Assembly (NCBI RefSeq): GCF_932526225.1
Contig: NC_064048.1
Location: 13,649,665 to 13,713,664, forward strand
Direction: 5' to 3'
DNA: 64,000 nt
Origin: Nematostella vectensis
Taxonomy: Eukaryota > Cnidaria > Anthozoa > Actiniaria > Edwardsiidae
The notes under the pieces are model-generated. The model did no database searches. It was not told the DNA's origin and saw nothing but the letters and a program-made list of their open reading frames with translations. Of the stretch, positions 1 through 8,326 are shown one piece after another. A program made the position numbers and the translations under genes. Numbering within the stretch: position 1 is the stretch's first letter; each line of letters opens with the position of its first letter.

Positions 1-134
1 ATTAGGAAAAATAAAACAGTATACTCGGAAAAAAAGGTATATCAATCTATCGAGCGCTATGCTCTATGTTAGAATCTACTTAATCAAGTTATCCAAGGAA
101 TCTAGTTAGTTCTTGTGTGCATAAAATATGTACA
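1..134. repeat. Partial satellite monomer at left edge
   Basis: This is the 3' part of a monomer, cut by the window start. It holds the AT-rich tail (ATTAGGAAAAATAAAACAG onward, the GAGCGCTATGCTC segment) that leads into the first BamHI anchor at 135. It shows that the array continues to the left. Confidence 0.95.
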
Positions 135-206
135 GGATCCTGAACAAAGCATGAGCACATCAAAGATGCTGAGAGTACATAAAAATGTCCCTATACCTTC
201 TTTTTA

Positions 207-216
207 TGTCATGACA
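207..216. other. 10-bp perfect palindrome TGTCATGACA (representative copy)
   Basis: TGTCATGACA is its own reverse complement. It lies about 72 bp after the BamHI anchor and recurs in almost every monomer. Dyad-symmetric sites like this can bind dimeric DNA-binding proteins, but no specific factor is claimed. A few copies are damaged, for example TTGTCATGACA context changes near 5660 and 8940 and TGTCATGACC near 6764 and 13863. Confidence 0.6.
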
Positions 217-238
217 CAACAAGAACAGTATAATTGAG

Positions 239-246
239 TATCGATA
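239..246. other. TATCGATA palindrome, DRE-like core (representative copy)
   Basis: TATCGATA is a perfect 8-bp palindrome just before the A-rich tract in most monomers. It equals the core of the Drosophila DNA-replication-related element bound by DREF; BEAF-32 recognises CGATA-type sites. A second ATCGAT-type site follows GGTTACA in the subrepeat cluster. The match is exact, but a short AT-rich motif in a satellite may have no function, and the host is unknown. Confidence 0.35.
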
Positions 247-266
247 TTTTTAAAAAAAAATTAAGG

Positions 267-274
267 AAAAAAAA
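267..274 (-). terminator. Oligo-T run after the tRNA-like module, Pol III-type stop (representative copy)
   Basis: Read on the minus strand, a run of eight T begins four bases after the tRNA-like sequence ends. RNA polymerase III stops at runs of four or more T, so any transcript begun by the internal boxes would be close to tRNA-sized. Every monomer has a T run here of about five to nine, followed by a further T-rich stretch. The tract could instead be a relic of a retroposon tail. Use as a terminator is inferred. Confidence 0.4.
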
Positions 275-287
275 TAGGCTATCAGCG

Positions 288-298
288 GGAATCGAACC
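288..298 (-). promoter_or_regulatory. B-box match GGTTCGATTCC (representative copy)
   Basis: The minus strand reads GGTTCGATTCC, an exact match to the Pol III type 2 B-box consensus GGTTCGANTCC, which TFIIIC binds. It sits in the T-arm of the tRNA-like sequence. Most monomers keep it exactly. The class with GGAAATCGAACC on the + strand carries one change (GGTTCGATTTC), and a few copies are damaged more. The match is observed; TFIIIC binding is inferred. Confidence 0.6.
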
Positions 299-325
299 CG
301 GGTCGCTGCGTTAGTAGTCAAGTGC

Positions 326-341
326 CCGCAACGAAAGACTA
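326..341 (-). promoter_or_regulatory. A-box-like segment TAGTCTTTCGTTGCGG (representative copy)
   Basis: The minus strand reads TAGTCTTTCGTTGCGG where a tRNA D-arm would have TAGTCTAGTGGTTAGG-like sequence. It lies upstream of the B-box at tRNA-like spacing. It is less well conserved than the B-box relative to consensus: the GTGG core is replaced. Initiation strength therefore cannot be judged by eye. Confidence 0.4.
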
Positions 342-430
342 ACGTGGCATTGCTGAAGGGAATTGTAATGAAAATTACTTTTAATACTATTGGTATCGTA
401 AACTATCCCAAGCAAAGTCACCATCGGACT

Positions 431-495
431 GGAGGTTACATTCGGGAAAAGCTTCAGGGTTACATTCGGGAATTTGTTTTACGAGTGTAACCTCC
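431..495. repeat. Perfect 10-bp inverted repeat with 45-nt loop (representative copy)
   Basis: GGAGGTTACA at 431-440 pairs perfectly with TGTAACCTCC at 486-495. The loop contains the second direct GGTTACATTCGGGAA copy. The arms recur in most monomers. One class reads TGTAACCTCA in the right arm (for example 1577-1586), another TGTAACCTGC (for example 2668-2677), and both shorten the stem by one or two pairs. Such dyads can extrude as cruciforms or form a hairpin in RNA. Confidence 0.75.
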
Positions 496-552
496 AAAAG
501 GTTACAATCGATAATTTTTTTCCGAATGTAAATTTCAAAAAGTAACATTAGG
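434..552. repeat. Subrepeat cluster of GGTTACATTCGGGAA in both orientations (representative copy)
   Basis: Direct copies lie at 434-448 and 458-472 (exact, 24 bp apart), and a decayed one at 500-510 (GGTTACAATCG). Inverted or decayed copies lie at 486-495 (TGTAACCTCC), 522-536 (CCGAATGTAAATTTC) and 542-552 (GTAACATTAGG). The block therefore seems built from an older, roughly 15-bp element before the 546-bp unit was amplified. An oligo-T tract of five to nine T inside it varies between copies and adds to the length variation. Confidence 0.65.
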
Positions 553-823
553 AAAAATAAAACAGTATACTCGGAAAAAAAGGTATATCAATCTATCAAG
601 CGCTATGCTCTATGTTAGAATCTACTTAATCAAGTTATCCAAGGAATCTAGTTAGTTTTTGTGTGCATAAAATATGTACAGGATCCTGAACAAAGCATGA
701 GCACATCAAAGATGCTGAGAGTACATAAAAATGTCCCTATACCTTCTTTTTATGTCATGACACACCAAGAACAGTATAATTAAGTATCGATATTTAAAAA
801 AAAAAATAAAGAAAAAAAAATAG

Positions 824-894
824 GCTATCAGCGGGAATCGAACCCGGGTAGCTGCGGTAGTAGTCAAGAGCACGCAACGAAAGACTAACGTGGC
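824..894 (-). pseudogene. tRNA-like sequence, class with GTGCTC variant (monomer 2)
   Basis: Again 71 nt. This class reads GAGCACGCAACG and GCGGTAG on the + strand, so the minus-strand D-arm is GTCT/GTGC and has lost the C12-G23 pair with no compensating change. It is also marked by GAATCGAATTG after the module. Related monomers start at 6686, 8327, 13785, 16520, 19790, 24158, 24704, 25250, 26341, 32337, 36704, 43811, 46536, 47628, 49809, 50901, 55264, 59080 and 62894. The B-box is intact here. Confidence 0.65.
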
Positions 895-1916
895 ATTGCT
901 GAATCGAATTGTAATGAAAATTATTTTTAATACTATTGGTATCGTAAACTATCCCAAGCAAAGCCACCATCGGACTGGAGGTTACATTCGGGAAAAGCTT
1001 CAGGGTTACATTCGGGAATTTGTTTTACGAGTGTAACCTCCAAAAGGTTACAATCGATAATTTTTTTTCCGAATGTAAATTCCAAAAAGTAACATTAGGA
1101 AAAATTAAACAGTATACTCGGAAAAAAAGGTATATCAATCTATCGAGCGCTATGCTCTATGTTAGAATCTACTTAATCAAGTTATCCAAGGAATCTAGTT
1201 AGTTCTTGTGTGCATAAAATATGTACAGGATCCTGAACAAAGAATGAGCACATCAAAGATGCTGAGAGTACATAAAAATGTCCCTATACCTTCTTTTTAT
1301 GTCATGATACACCAAGAACAGTATAATTAAGTATCGATATTTAAAAAAAAAATAAAGAAAAAAAAATAGACTATCAGCGGGAATCGAACCCGGGTCGCTG
1401 CGTTAGTAGTCAAGAGCCCGCAACGAAAGACTAACGTGGCATTGCTGAAGGGAATTCTAATGAAAATTATTTTTAATACTATTGGTATCGTAAACTATCC
1501 CAAGCAAAGTCACCATCGGACTGGAGGTTACATTCGGGAAAAGCTTCAGGGTTACATTCGGGAATTTGTTTTACGAGTGTAACCTCAAAAAGGTTACAAT
1601 CGATAATTTGTTTTCCGAATGTAAATTCCAAAAAGTAACATTAGGAAAAATAAAACAGTATACTCGGAAAAAAAGGTATATCAATCTATCGAGCGCTATG
1701 CTCTATGTTAGAATCTACTTAATCAAAGTATCCAAGGAATCTAGTTAGTTCTTGTGTGCATAAAATATGTACAGGATCCTGAACAAAGAATGAGCACATC
1801 AAAGATGCTGAGAGTACATAAAAATGTCCATATACCTTCTTTTTATGTCATGACACACCAAGAACAGTATAATTAAGTATCGATATTTAAAAAAAAAATA
1901 AAGAAAAAAAAAATAG

Positions 1917-1987
1917 ACTATCAGCGGGAATCGAACCCGGGTCGCTGCGTTAGTAGTTAAATGCCCGCAACGAAAGACTAACGTGGC
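1917..1987 (-). pseudogene. tRNA-like sequence, class with TTAAATGCCC variant (monomer 4)
   Basis: In this class the + strand reads GTAGTTAAATGCCC, which turns the 5' half of the anticodon stem into TTTAA and leaves at most two pairs with CGCAG. The 3' acceptor side is TGATAGT. The exact B-box is kept. Uncompensated stem changes between classes argue that tRNA folding is not under selection. The class often carries CACTATCGG and GGAATATGT further downstream. Confidence 0.6.
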
Positions 1988-2460
1988 ATTGCTGAAGGGA
2001 ATTGTAATGAAAATTACTTTTAATACTATTGGTATCGTAAACTATCCCAAGCAAAGTCACTATCGGACTGGAGGTTACATTCGGGAAAAGCTTCAGGGTT
2101 ACATTCGGGAATATGTATTACGAGTGTAACCTCCAAAAGGTTACAATCGATATTTTTTTTTCCGAATGTAAATTCCAAAAAGTAACATTAGGAAAAATTA
2201 AACAGTATACTCGGAAAAAAAGGTATAATAATCTATCGAGCGCTATGCTCTAAGTTAGAATCTACTTAATCAAGTTATCCAAGGAATCTAGTTAGTTCTT
2301 GTGTGCATAAAATATGTACAGGATCCTGAACAAAGCATGAGCACATCAAAGATGCTGAGAGTGCATAAAAATGTCCATATACCTTCTTTTTATGTCATGA
2401 CACACCAAGAACAGTATAATTAAGTATCAATATTTAAAAAAAAATAAAGAAAAAAAATAG

Positions 2461-2531
2461 GCTGTCAGCGGAAATCGAACCCGGGTCGCTGCGTTAGTAG
2501 TCAAGTGCCCGCAACGAAAGACTAACGTGGC
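2461..2531 (-). pseudogene. tRNA-like sequence, class with GGAAATCGAACC variant (monomer 5)
   Basis: This class reads GGCTGTCAGCGGAAATCG on the + strand. In the T-arm the first 3' stem base is now T, so a G-U pair replaces G-C, and the B-box becomes GGTTCGATTTC with one mismatch to consensus. Such monomers usually also carry GTCCATATACC upstream, as at 4504, 10511, 11602, 27976, 30157, 34524, 48174, 51447 and 53083. Confidence 0.6.
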
Positions 2532-4503
2532 ATTGCTGAAGGGAATTATAATGAAAATTACTTTTAATACTATTGGTATCGTAAACTATCCCAAGCAAAG
2601 TCACCATCGGACTGGAGGTTACATTCGGGAAAAGCTTCAGGGTTACATTCGGGAATTTGTTTTACGAGTGTAACCTGCAAAAGGTTACAATCGATAATTT
2701 TTTTTCCGAATGTAAATTCCAAAAAGTAACATTAGGAAAAATTAAACAGTATACTCGGAAAAAAAGGTATATCAATCTATCGAGCGCTATGCTCTATGTT
2801 AGAATCTACTTAATCAAGTTATCCAAGGAATCTAGTTAGTTCTTGTGTGCATAAAATATGTACAGGATCCTGAACAAAGAATGAGCACATCAAAGATGCT
2901 GAGAGTACATAAAAATGTCCCTATACCTTCTTTTTATGTCATGACACACCAAGAACAGTATAATTAAGTATCGATATTTAAAAAAAAAAATAAAGAAAAA
3001 AAAATAGACTATCAGCGGGAATCGAACCCGGGTCGCTGCGTTAGTAGTCAAGAGCCCGCAACGAAAGACTAACGTGGCATCGCTGAAGGGAATTCTAATG
3101 AAAATTATTTTTAATACTATTGGTATCGTAAACTATCCCAAGCAAAGTCACCATCGGACTGGAGGTTACATTCGGGAAAAGCTTCAGGGTTACATTCGGG
3201 AATTTGTTTTACGAGTGTAACCTCAAAAAGGTTACAATCGATAATTTGTTTTCCGAATGTAAATTCCAAAAAGTAACATTAGGAAAAATAAAACAGTATA
3301 CTCGGAAAAAAAGGTATATCAATCTATCGAGCGCTATGCTCTATGTTAGAATCTACTTAATCAAGTTATCCAAGGAATCTAGTTAGTTCTTGTGTGCATA
3401 AAATATGTACAGGATCCTGAACAAAGAATGAGCACATCAAAGATGCTGAGAGTACATAAAAATGTCCCTATACCTTCTTTTTATGTCATGACACACCAAG
3501 AACAGTATAATTAAGTATCGATATTTAAAAAAAAAATAAAGAAAAAAAAATAGACTATCAGCGGGAATCGAACCCGGGTCGCTGCGTTAGTAGTCAAGAG
3601 CCCGCAACGAAAGACAAACGTGGCATTGCTGAAGGGAATTCTAATAAAAATTATTTTTAATACTATTGGTATCGTAAACTATCCCAAGCAAAGTCACCAT
3701 CGGACTGGAGGTTACATTCGGGAAAAGCTTCAGGGTTACATTCGGGAATTTGTTTTACGAGTGTAACCTCAAAAAGGTTACAATCGATAATTTGTTTTCC
3801 GAATGTAAATTCCAAAAAGTAACATTAGGAAAAATAAAACAGTATACTCGGAAAAAAAGGTATATCAATCTATCGAGCGCTATGCTCTATGTTAGAATCT
3901 ACTTAATCAAAGTATCCAAGGAATCTAGTTAGTTCTTGTGTGCATAAAATATGTACAGGATCCTGAACAAAGAATGAGCACATCAAAGATGCTGAGAGTA
4001 CATAAAAATGTCCCTATACCTTCTTTTTATGTCATGACACACCAAGAACAGTATAATTAAGTATCGATATTTAAAAAAAAAAATAAAGAAAAAAAAATAG
4101 ACTATCAGCGGGAATCGAACCCGGGTCGCTGCGTTAGTAGTTAAATGCCCGCAACGAAAGACTAACGTGGCATTGCTGAAGGGAATTGTAATGAAAATTA
4201 CTTTTAATACTATTGGTATCGTAAACTATCCCAAGCAAAGTCACTATCGGTCTGGAGGTTACATTCGGGAAAAGCTTCAGGGTTACATTCGGGAATATGT
4301 ATTACGAGTGTAACCTCCAAAAGGTTACAATCGATATTTTTTTTCCGAATGTAAATTCCAAAAAGTAACATTAGGAAAAATTAAACAGTATACTCGGAAA
4401 AAAAGGTATAATAATCTATCGAGCGCTATGCTCTAAGTTAGAATCTACTTAATCAAGTTATCCAAGGAATCTAGTTAGTTCTTGTGTGCATAAAATATGT
4501 ACA

Positions 4504-7500
4504 GGATCCTGAACAAAGAATGAGCACATCAAAGATGCTGAGAGTACATAAAAATGTCCATATACCTTCTTTTTATGTCATGACACACCAAGAACAGTAT
4601 AATTAAGTATCGATATTTAAAAAAAAATAAAGAAAAAAAATAGGCTGTCAGCGGAAATCGAACCCGGGTCGCTGCGTTAGTAGTCAAGTGCCCGCAACGA
4701 AAGACTAACGTGGCATTGCTGAAGGGAATTGTAATGAAAATTACTTTTAATACTATTGGTATCGTAAACTATCCCAAGCAAAGTCACCATCGGACTGGAG
4801 GTTACATTCGGGAAAAGCTTCAGGGTTACATTCGGGAATTTGTTTTACGAGTGTAACCTGCAAAAGGTTACAATCGATATTTTTTTTTCCGAATGTAAAT
4901 TCCAAAAAGTAACATTAGGAAAAATAAAACAGTATACTCGGAAAAAAAGGTATATCAATCTATCGAGCGCTATGCTCTATGTTAGAATCTACTTAATCAA
5001 GTTATCCAAGGAATCTAGTTAGTTCTTGTGTGCATAAAATATATACAGGATCCTGAAAAAAGCATGAGCACATCAAAGATGCTGAGAGTACATAAAAATG
5101 TCCCTATACCTTCTTTTTATGTCATGACACACCAAGAACAGTATAATTAAGTATCGATATTTAAAAAAAAATAAAGAAAAAAATAGGCTATCAGCGGGAA
5201 TCGAAACAGGGTCGCTGCGTTAGTAGTCAAGTGCCCGCAACGAAAGACTAACGTGGCATTGCTGAAGGGAATTGCAATGAAAATTACTTTTAATACTATT
5301 GGTATTGTAAACTATCCCAAGCAAAGTCACCATCGGACTGGAGGTTACATTCGGGAAAAGCTTCAGGGTTACATTCGGGAATTTGTTTTACGAGTGTAAC
5401 CTCCAAAAGGTTACAATCGATAATTTGTTTTCCGAATGTAAATTCCAAAAAGTAACATTAGGAAAAATAAAACAGTATACTCGGAAAAAAAGGTATATCA
5501 ATCTATCGAGCGCTATGCTCTAAGTTAGAATCTACTTAATCAAGTTATCCAAGGAATCTAGTTAGTTCTTGTGTGCATAAAATAAGTACAGGATCCTGAA
5601 CTAAGCATGAGCACATCAAAGATGCTGAGAGTACATAAAAATGTCCCTATACCTTCTTTTTTTGTCATGACACACCAAGAACAGTATAATTAAGTATCGA
5701 TATTTAAAAAAAAAATAAAGAAAAAAAAAATAGACTATCAGCGGGAATCGAACCCGGGTCGCTGCGTTAGTAGTCAAGAGCCCGCAACGAAAGACTAACG
5801 TGGCATTGCTGAAGGGAATTGTAATGAAAATTATTTTTAATACTATTGGTATCGTAAACTATCCCAAGCAAAGTCACCATGGGACTGGAGGTTACATTCG
5901 GGAAAAGTTTCAGGGTTACATTCGGGAATTTGTTTTACGAGTGTAACCTCAAAAAGGTTACAATCGATAATTTGTTTTCCGAATGTAAATTCCAAAAAGT
6001 AACATTAGGAAAAATAAAACAGTATACTCGGAAAAAAAAGGTATATCAATCTATCGAGCGCTATGCTCTATGTTAGAATCTACTTAATCAAGTTATCCAA
6101 GGAATCTAGTTAGTTCTTGTGTGCATAAAATATGTACAGGATCCTGAACAAAGCATGAGCACATCAAAGATGCTGAGAGTACATAAAAATGTCCCTATAC
6201 CTTCTTTTTATGTCATGACACAACAAGAACAGTATAATTGAGTATCGATATTTTTTAAAAAAAAATTAATGAAAAAAAATAGGCTATCAGCGGGAATCGA
6301 ACCCGGGTCGCTGCGTTAGTAGTCAAGTGCCCGCAACGAAAGACTAACGTGGCATTGCTGAAGGGAATTGTAATGAAAATTACTTTTAATACTATTGGTA
6401 TCGTAAACTATCCCAAGCAAAGTCACCATCGGACTGGAGGTTACATTCGGGAAAAGCTTCAGGGTTACATTCGGGAATTTGTTTTACGAGTGTAACCTCC
6501 AAAAGGTTACACTCGATATTTTTTTTCCGAATGTAAATTTCAAAAAGTAACATTAGGAAAAATAAAACAGTATACTCGGAAAAAAAGGTATATCAATCTA
6601 TCAAGCGCTATGCTCTATGTTAGAATGTACTTAATCAAGTTATCCAAGGAATCTAGTTAGTTTTTGTGTGCATAAAATATGTACAGGATCCTGAACAAAG
6701 CATGAGCACATCAAAGATGCTGAGAGTACATAAAAATGTCCCTATACCTTCTTTTTATGTCATGACCCACCAAGAACAGTATAATTAAGTATCGATATTT
6801 AAAAAAAAAATAAAGAAAAAAAAATAGGCTATCAGCGGGAATCGAACCCGGGTCGCTGCGGTAGAAGTCAAGAGCACGCAACGAAAGACTAACGTGGCAT
6901 TGCTGAATCGAATTGTAATGAAAATTATTTTTAATACTATTGGTATCGTAAACTATCCCAAGCAAAGTCACCATCGGACTGGAGGTTACATTCGGGAAAA
7001 GTTTCAGGGTTACATTCGGGAATTTGTTTTACGAGTGTAACCTCCAAAACGTTACAATCGATAATTTTTTTCCGAATGTAAATTCCAAAAAGTAACATTA
7101 GGAAAAATTAAACAGTATACTCGGAAAAAAAGGTATATCAATCTATCGAGCGCTATGCTCTATGTTAGAATCTACTTAATCAAGTTATCCAAGGAATCTA
7201 GTTAGTTCTTGTGTGCATAAAATATGTACAGGATCCTGAACAAAGAATGAGCACATCAAAGATGCTGAGAGTACATAAAAATATCCCTATACCTTCTTTT
7301 TATGTCATGACACACCAAGAACAGTATAATTAAGTATCGATATTTAAAAAAAAAAATAAAGAAAAAAAAAATAGACTATCAGCGGGAATCGAACCCGGGT
7401 CGCTGCGTTAGTAGTTAAATGCCCGCAACGAAAGACTAACGTGGCATTGCTGAAGGGAATTGTAATGAAAATTACTTTTAATACTATTGGTATCGTAAAC

Positions 7501-8326
7501 TATCCCAAGCAAAGTCACTATCGGACTGGAGGTTACATTCGGGAAAAGCTTCAGGGTTACATTCGGGAATATGTTTTACGAGTGTAACCTCCAAAAGGTT
7601 ACAATCGATATTTTTTTTTCCGAATGTAAATTCCAAAAAGTAACATTAGGAAAAATTAAACAGTATACTCGGAAAAAAAGGTATAATAATCTATCGAGCG
7701 CTATGCTCTAAGTTAGAATCTACTTAATCAAGTTATCCAAGGAATCTAGTTAGTTCTTGTGTGCATAAAATATGTACAGGATCCTGAACAAAGCATGAGC
7801 ACATCAAAGATGCTGAGAGTACATAAAAATGTCCCTATACCTTCTTTTTATGTCATGACACACCAAGAACAGTATAATTAAGTATCGATATTTAAAATAA
7901 AACTAAAGAAAAAAAAAATAGACTATCAGCGGGAATCGAACCCGGGTCGCTGCGTTAGTAGTTAAATGCCCGCAACGAAAGACTAACGTGGCATTGCTGA
8001 AGGGAATTGTAATGAAAATTACTTTTAATACTATTGGTATCGTAAACTATCCCAAGCAAAGTCACCATCGGACAGGAGGTTACATTCGGGAAAAGCTTCA
8101 GGGTTACATTCGGGAATTTGTTTTACGAGTGTAACCTCCAAAAGGTTACAATCGATATTTTTTTTTTCCGAATGTAAATTCCAAAAAGTAACATTAGGAA
8201 AAATAAAACAGTATACTCGGAAAAAAAGGTATATCAATCTATCAAGCGCTATGCTCTATGTTTGAATGTACTTAATCAAGTTATCCAAGGAATCTAGTTA
8301 GTTTTTGTGTGCATAAAATATGTACA
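4504..8326. repeat. Array segment, monomers 9-15, copied 13 monomers downstream
   Basis: Anchors at 4504, 5048, 5591, 6139, 6686, 7231 and 7779. It aligns with 11602-15427 at an offset of about 7.1 kb. Shared rare variants are ATGACCCACC (6764 and 13863), CCAAAACGTTAC (7043 and 14142), AAAATAAAACTAAAG (7893 and 14994) and CGGACAGGAGG (8070 and 15170). The match stops near 8213/15313, where the copies read ACTCGGAAA and ACGTGGAAA and then carry different tails. That marks a likely exchange boundary inside a monomer. Confidence 0.8.
5187..5257 (-). pseudogene. tRNA-like sequence with damaged B-box (monomer 10)
   Basis: The + strand reads TCGAAACAGGGTCG where other copies read TCGAACCCGGGTCG. 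The minus-strand B-box starts TGTTTCGA instead of GGGTTCGA, so the first GG is lost. Homologous monomers at 22520, 57442 and 61256 have TCGAACCAGGG, which changes the T-stem but leaves the B-box core. Confidence 0.6.

Larger units (their letters stand above)
278..348 (-). pseudogene. tRNA-like sequence (degenerate tRNA or tRNA-derived SINE head), copy in monomer 1
   Basis: On the minus strand this 71-nt stretch has tRNA proportions: 7-nt acceptor side GCCACGT, TA, D-arm GTCT/GGGC with an 8-nt loop (four pairs, two of them G-U), 5-7-5 anticodon arm with loop CTACTAA (nominal anticodon ACT), 4-nt variable region, and T-arm CCGGG-TTCGATT-CCCGC (four of five pairs). The acceptor strands GCCACGT and TGATAGC pair at only three of seven positions and the anticodon stem at two of five, so a working tRNA is unlikely. 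What survives is the A-box and B-box. The T-arm resembles that of eukaryotic tRNA-Glu, but I do not assign an isotype. The module recurs in every monomer, on the minus strand, about 404 to 334 bp before the next anchor. It is either a captured tRNA gene or the head of a tRNA-derived SINE. Confidence 0.7.
135..680. repeat. Representative satellite monomer (monomer 1)
   Basis: Use this copy as the key to all others. In order it holds the BamHI site (135-140), the palindrome TGTCATGACA (207-216), TATCGATA (239-246), an A-rich tract (about 251-274), the minus-strand tRNA-like sequence (278-348), a linker, two direct copies of GGTTACATTCGGGAA (434-448, 458-472), a 10-bp inverted repeat (431-440 with 486-495), an oligo-T tract (about 514-521), inverted subrepeat copies to about 552, and an AT-rich tail. 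A HindIII site AAGCTT lies at 449-454 and is lost in copies that read AAGTTT. This monomer belongs to a minority class with ACACAACAAGAAC and AATTGAGTATCG, also seen in the monomers starting at 6139, 13238, 23611, 31791, 36158, 39432, 40528, 54718, 58533 and 62347. Confidence 0.95.
135..4503. repeat. Array segment, monomers 1-8, with internal 4-monomer periodicity
   Basis: Anchors at 135, 681, 1228, 1774, 2321, 2865, 3412 and 3958. Monomers at 1228, 1774 and 2321 match those at 3412, 3958 and 4504 in class order (TTCTAATG class, TTAAATGCCC class, GGAAATCG class), an offset of about 2184 bp or four monomers. The monomer at 2865 resembles its neighbour at 3412. The block from 3412 on recurs 32 monomers later, from 20882. 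Confidence 0.8.

Noticed and set aside
323-341. CENP-B box
   Set aside because: The minus strand has TTTCGTTGCGGG, which recalls TTCGTTGGAAACGGGA, but the spacer between TTCG and CGGG is too short (3 instead of 7 bases) and the essential A is missing.
278-348. A functional tRNA gene in each monomer
   Set aside because: The acceptor stem pairs at about three of seven positions and the anticodon stem at about two of five, and class variants break further pairs without compensation. A degenerate tRNA-like element is the safer call.
1020-1202. Recurrent 60-65-residue + strand ORFs beginning in the TTTGTTTTACGAG region (for example 1020-1202, 3204-3386, 48511-48693)
   Set aside because: They start mostly at TTG, cover the subrepeat cluster and AT-rich tail, and exist only because the satellite recurs. 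Many monomers break them with stops (for example CTCTAAGTTAG) or A-run indels. No domain, signal or codon pattern supports coding.
6711-6974. Recurrent 87-residue minus-strand ORF (for example 6711-6974, 32362-32625, 59105-59368)
   Set aside because: It reads through the tRNA-like module and the A tract; its hydrophobic FFFLYFFF-type segment is simply the translated poly-T. It is limited to one monomer class, and single A-tract length changes destroy it elsewhere.
8031-8237. Minus-strand ORFs of 67-68 residues with repeated PECN-like residues (for example 8031-8237, 60420-60623)
   Set aside because: The internal protein repeat only reflects the GGTTACATTCGGGAA DNA subrepeats. No sign of purifying selection is visible.
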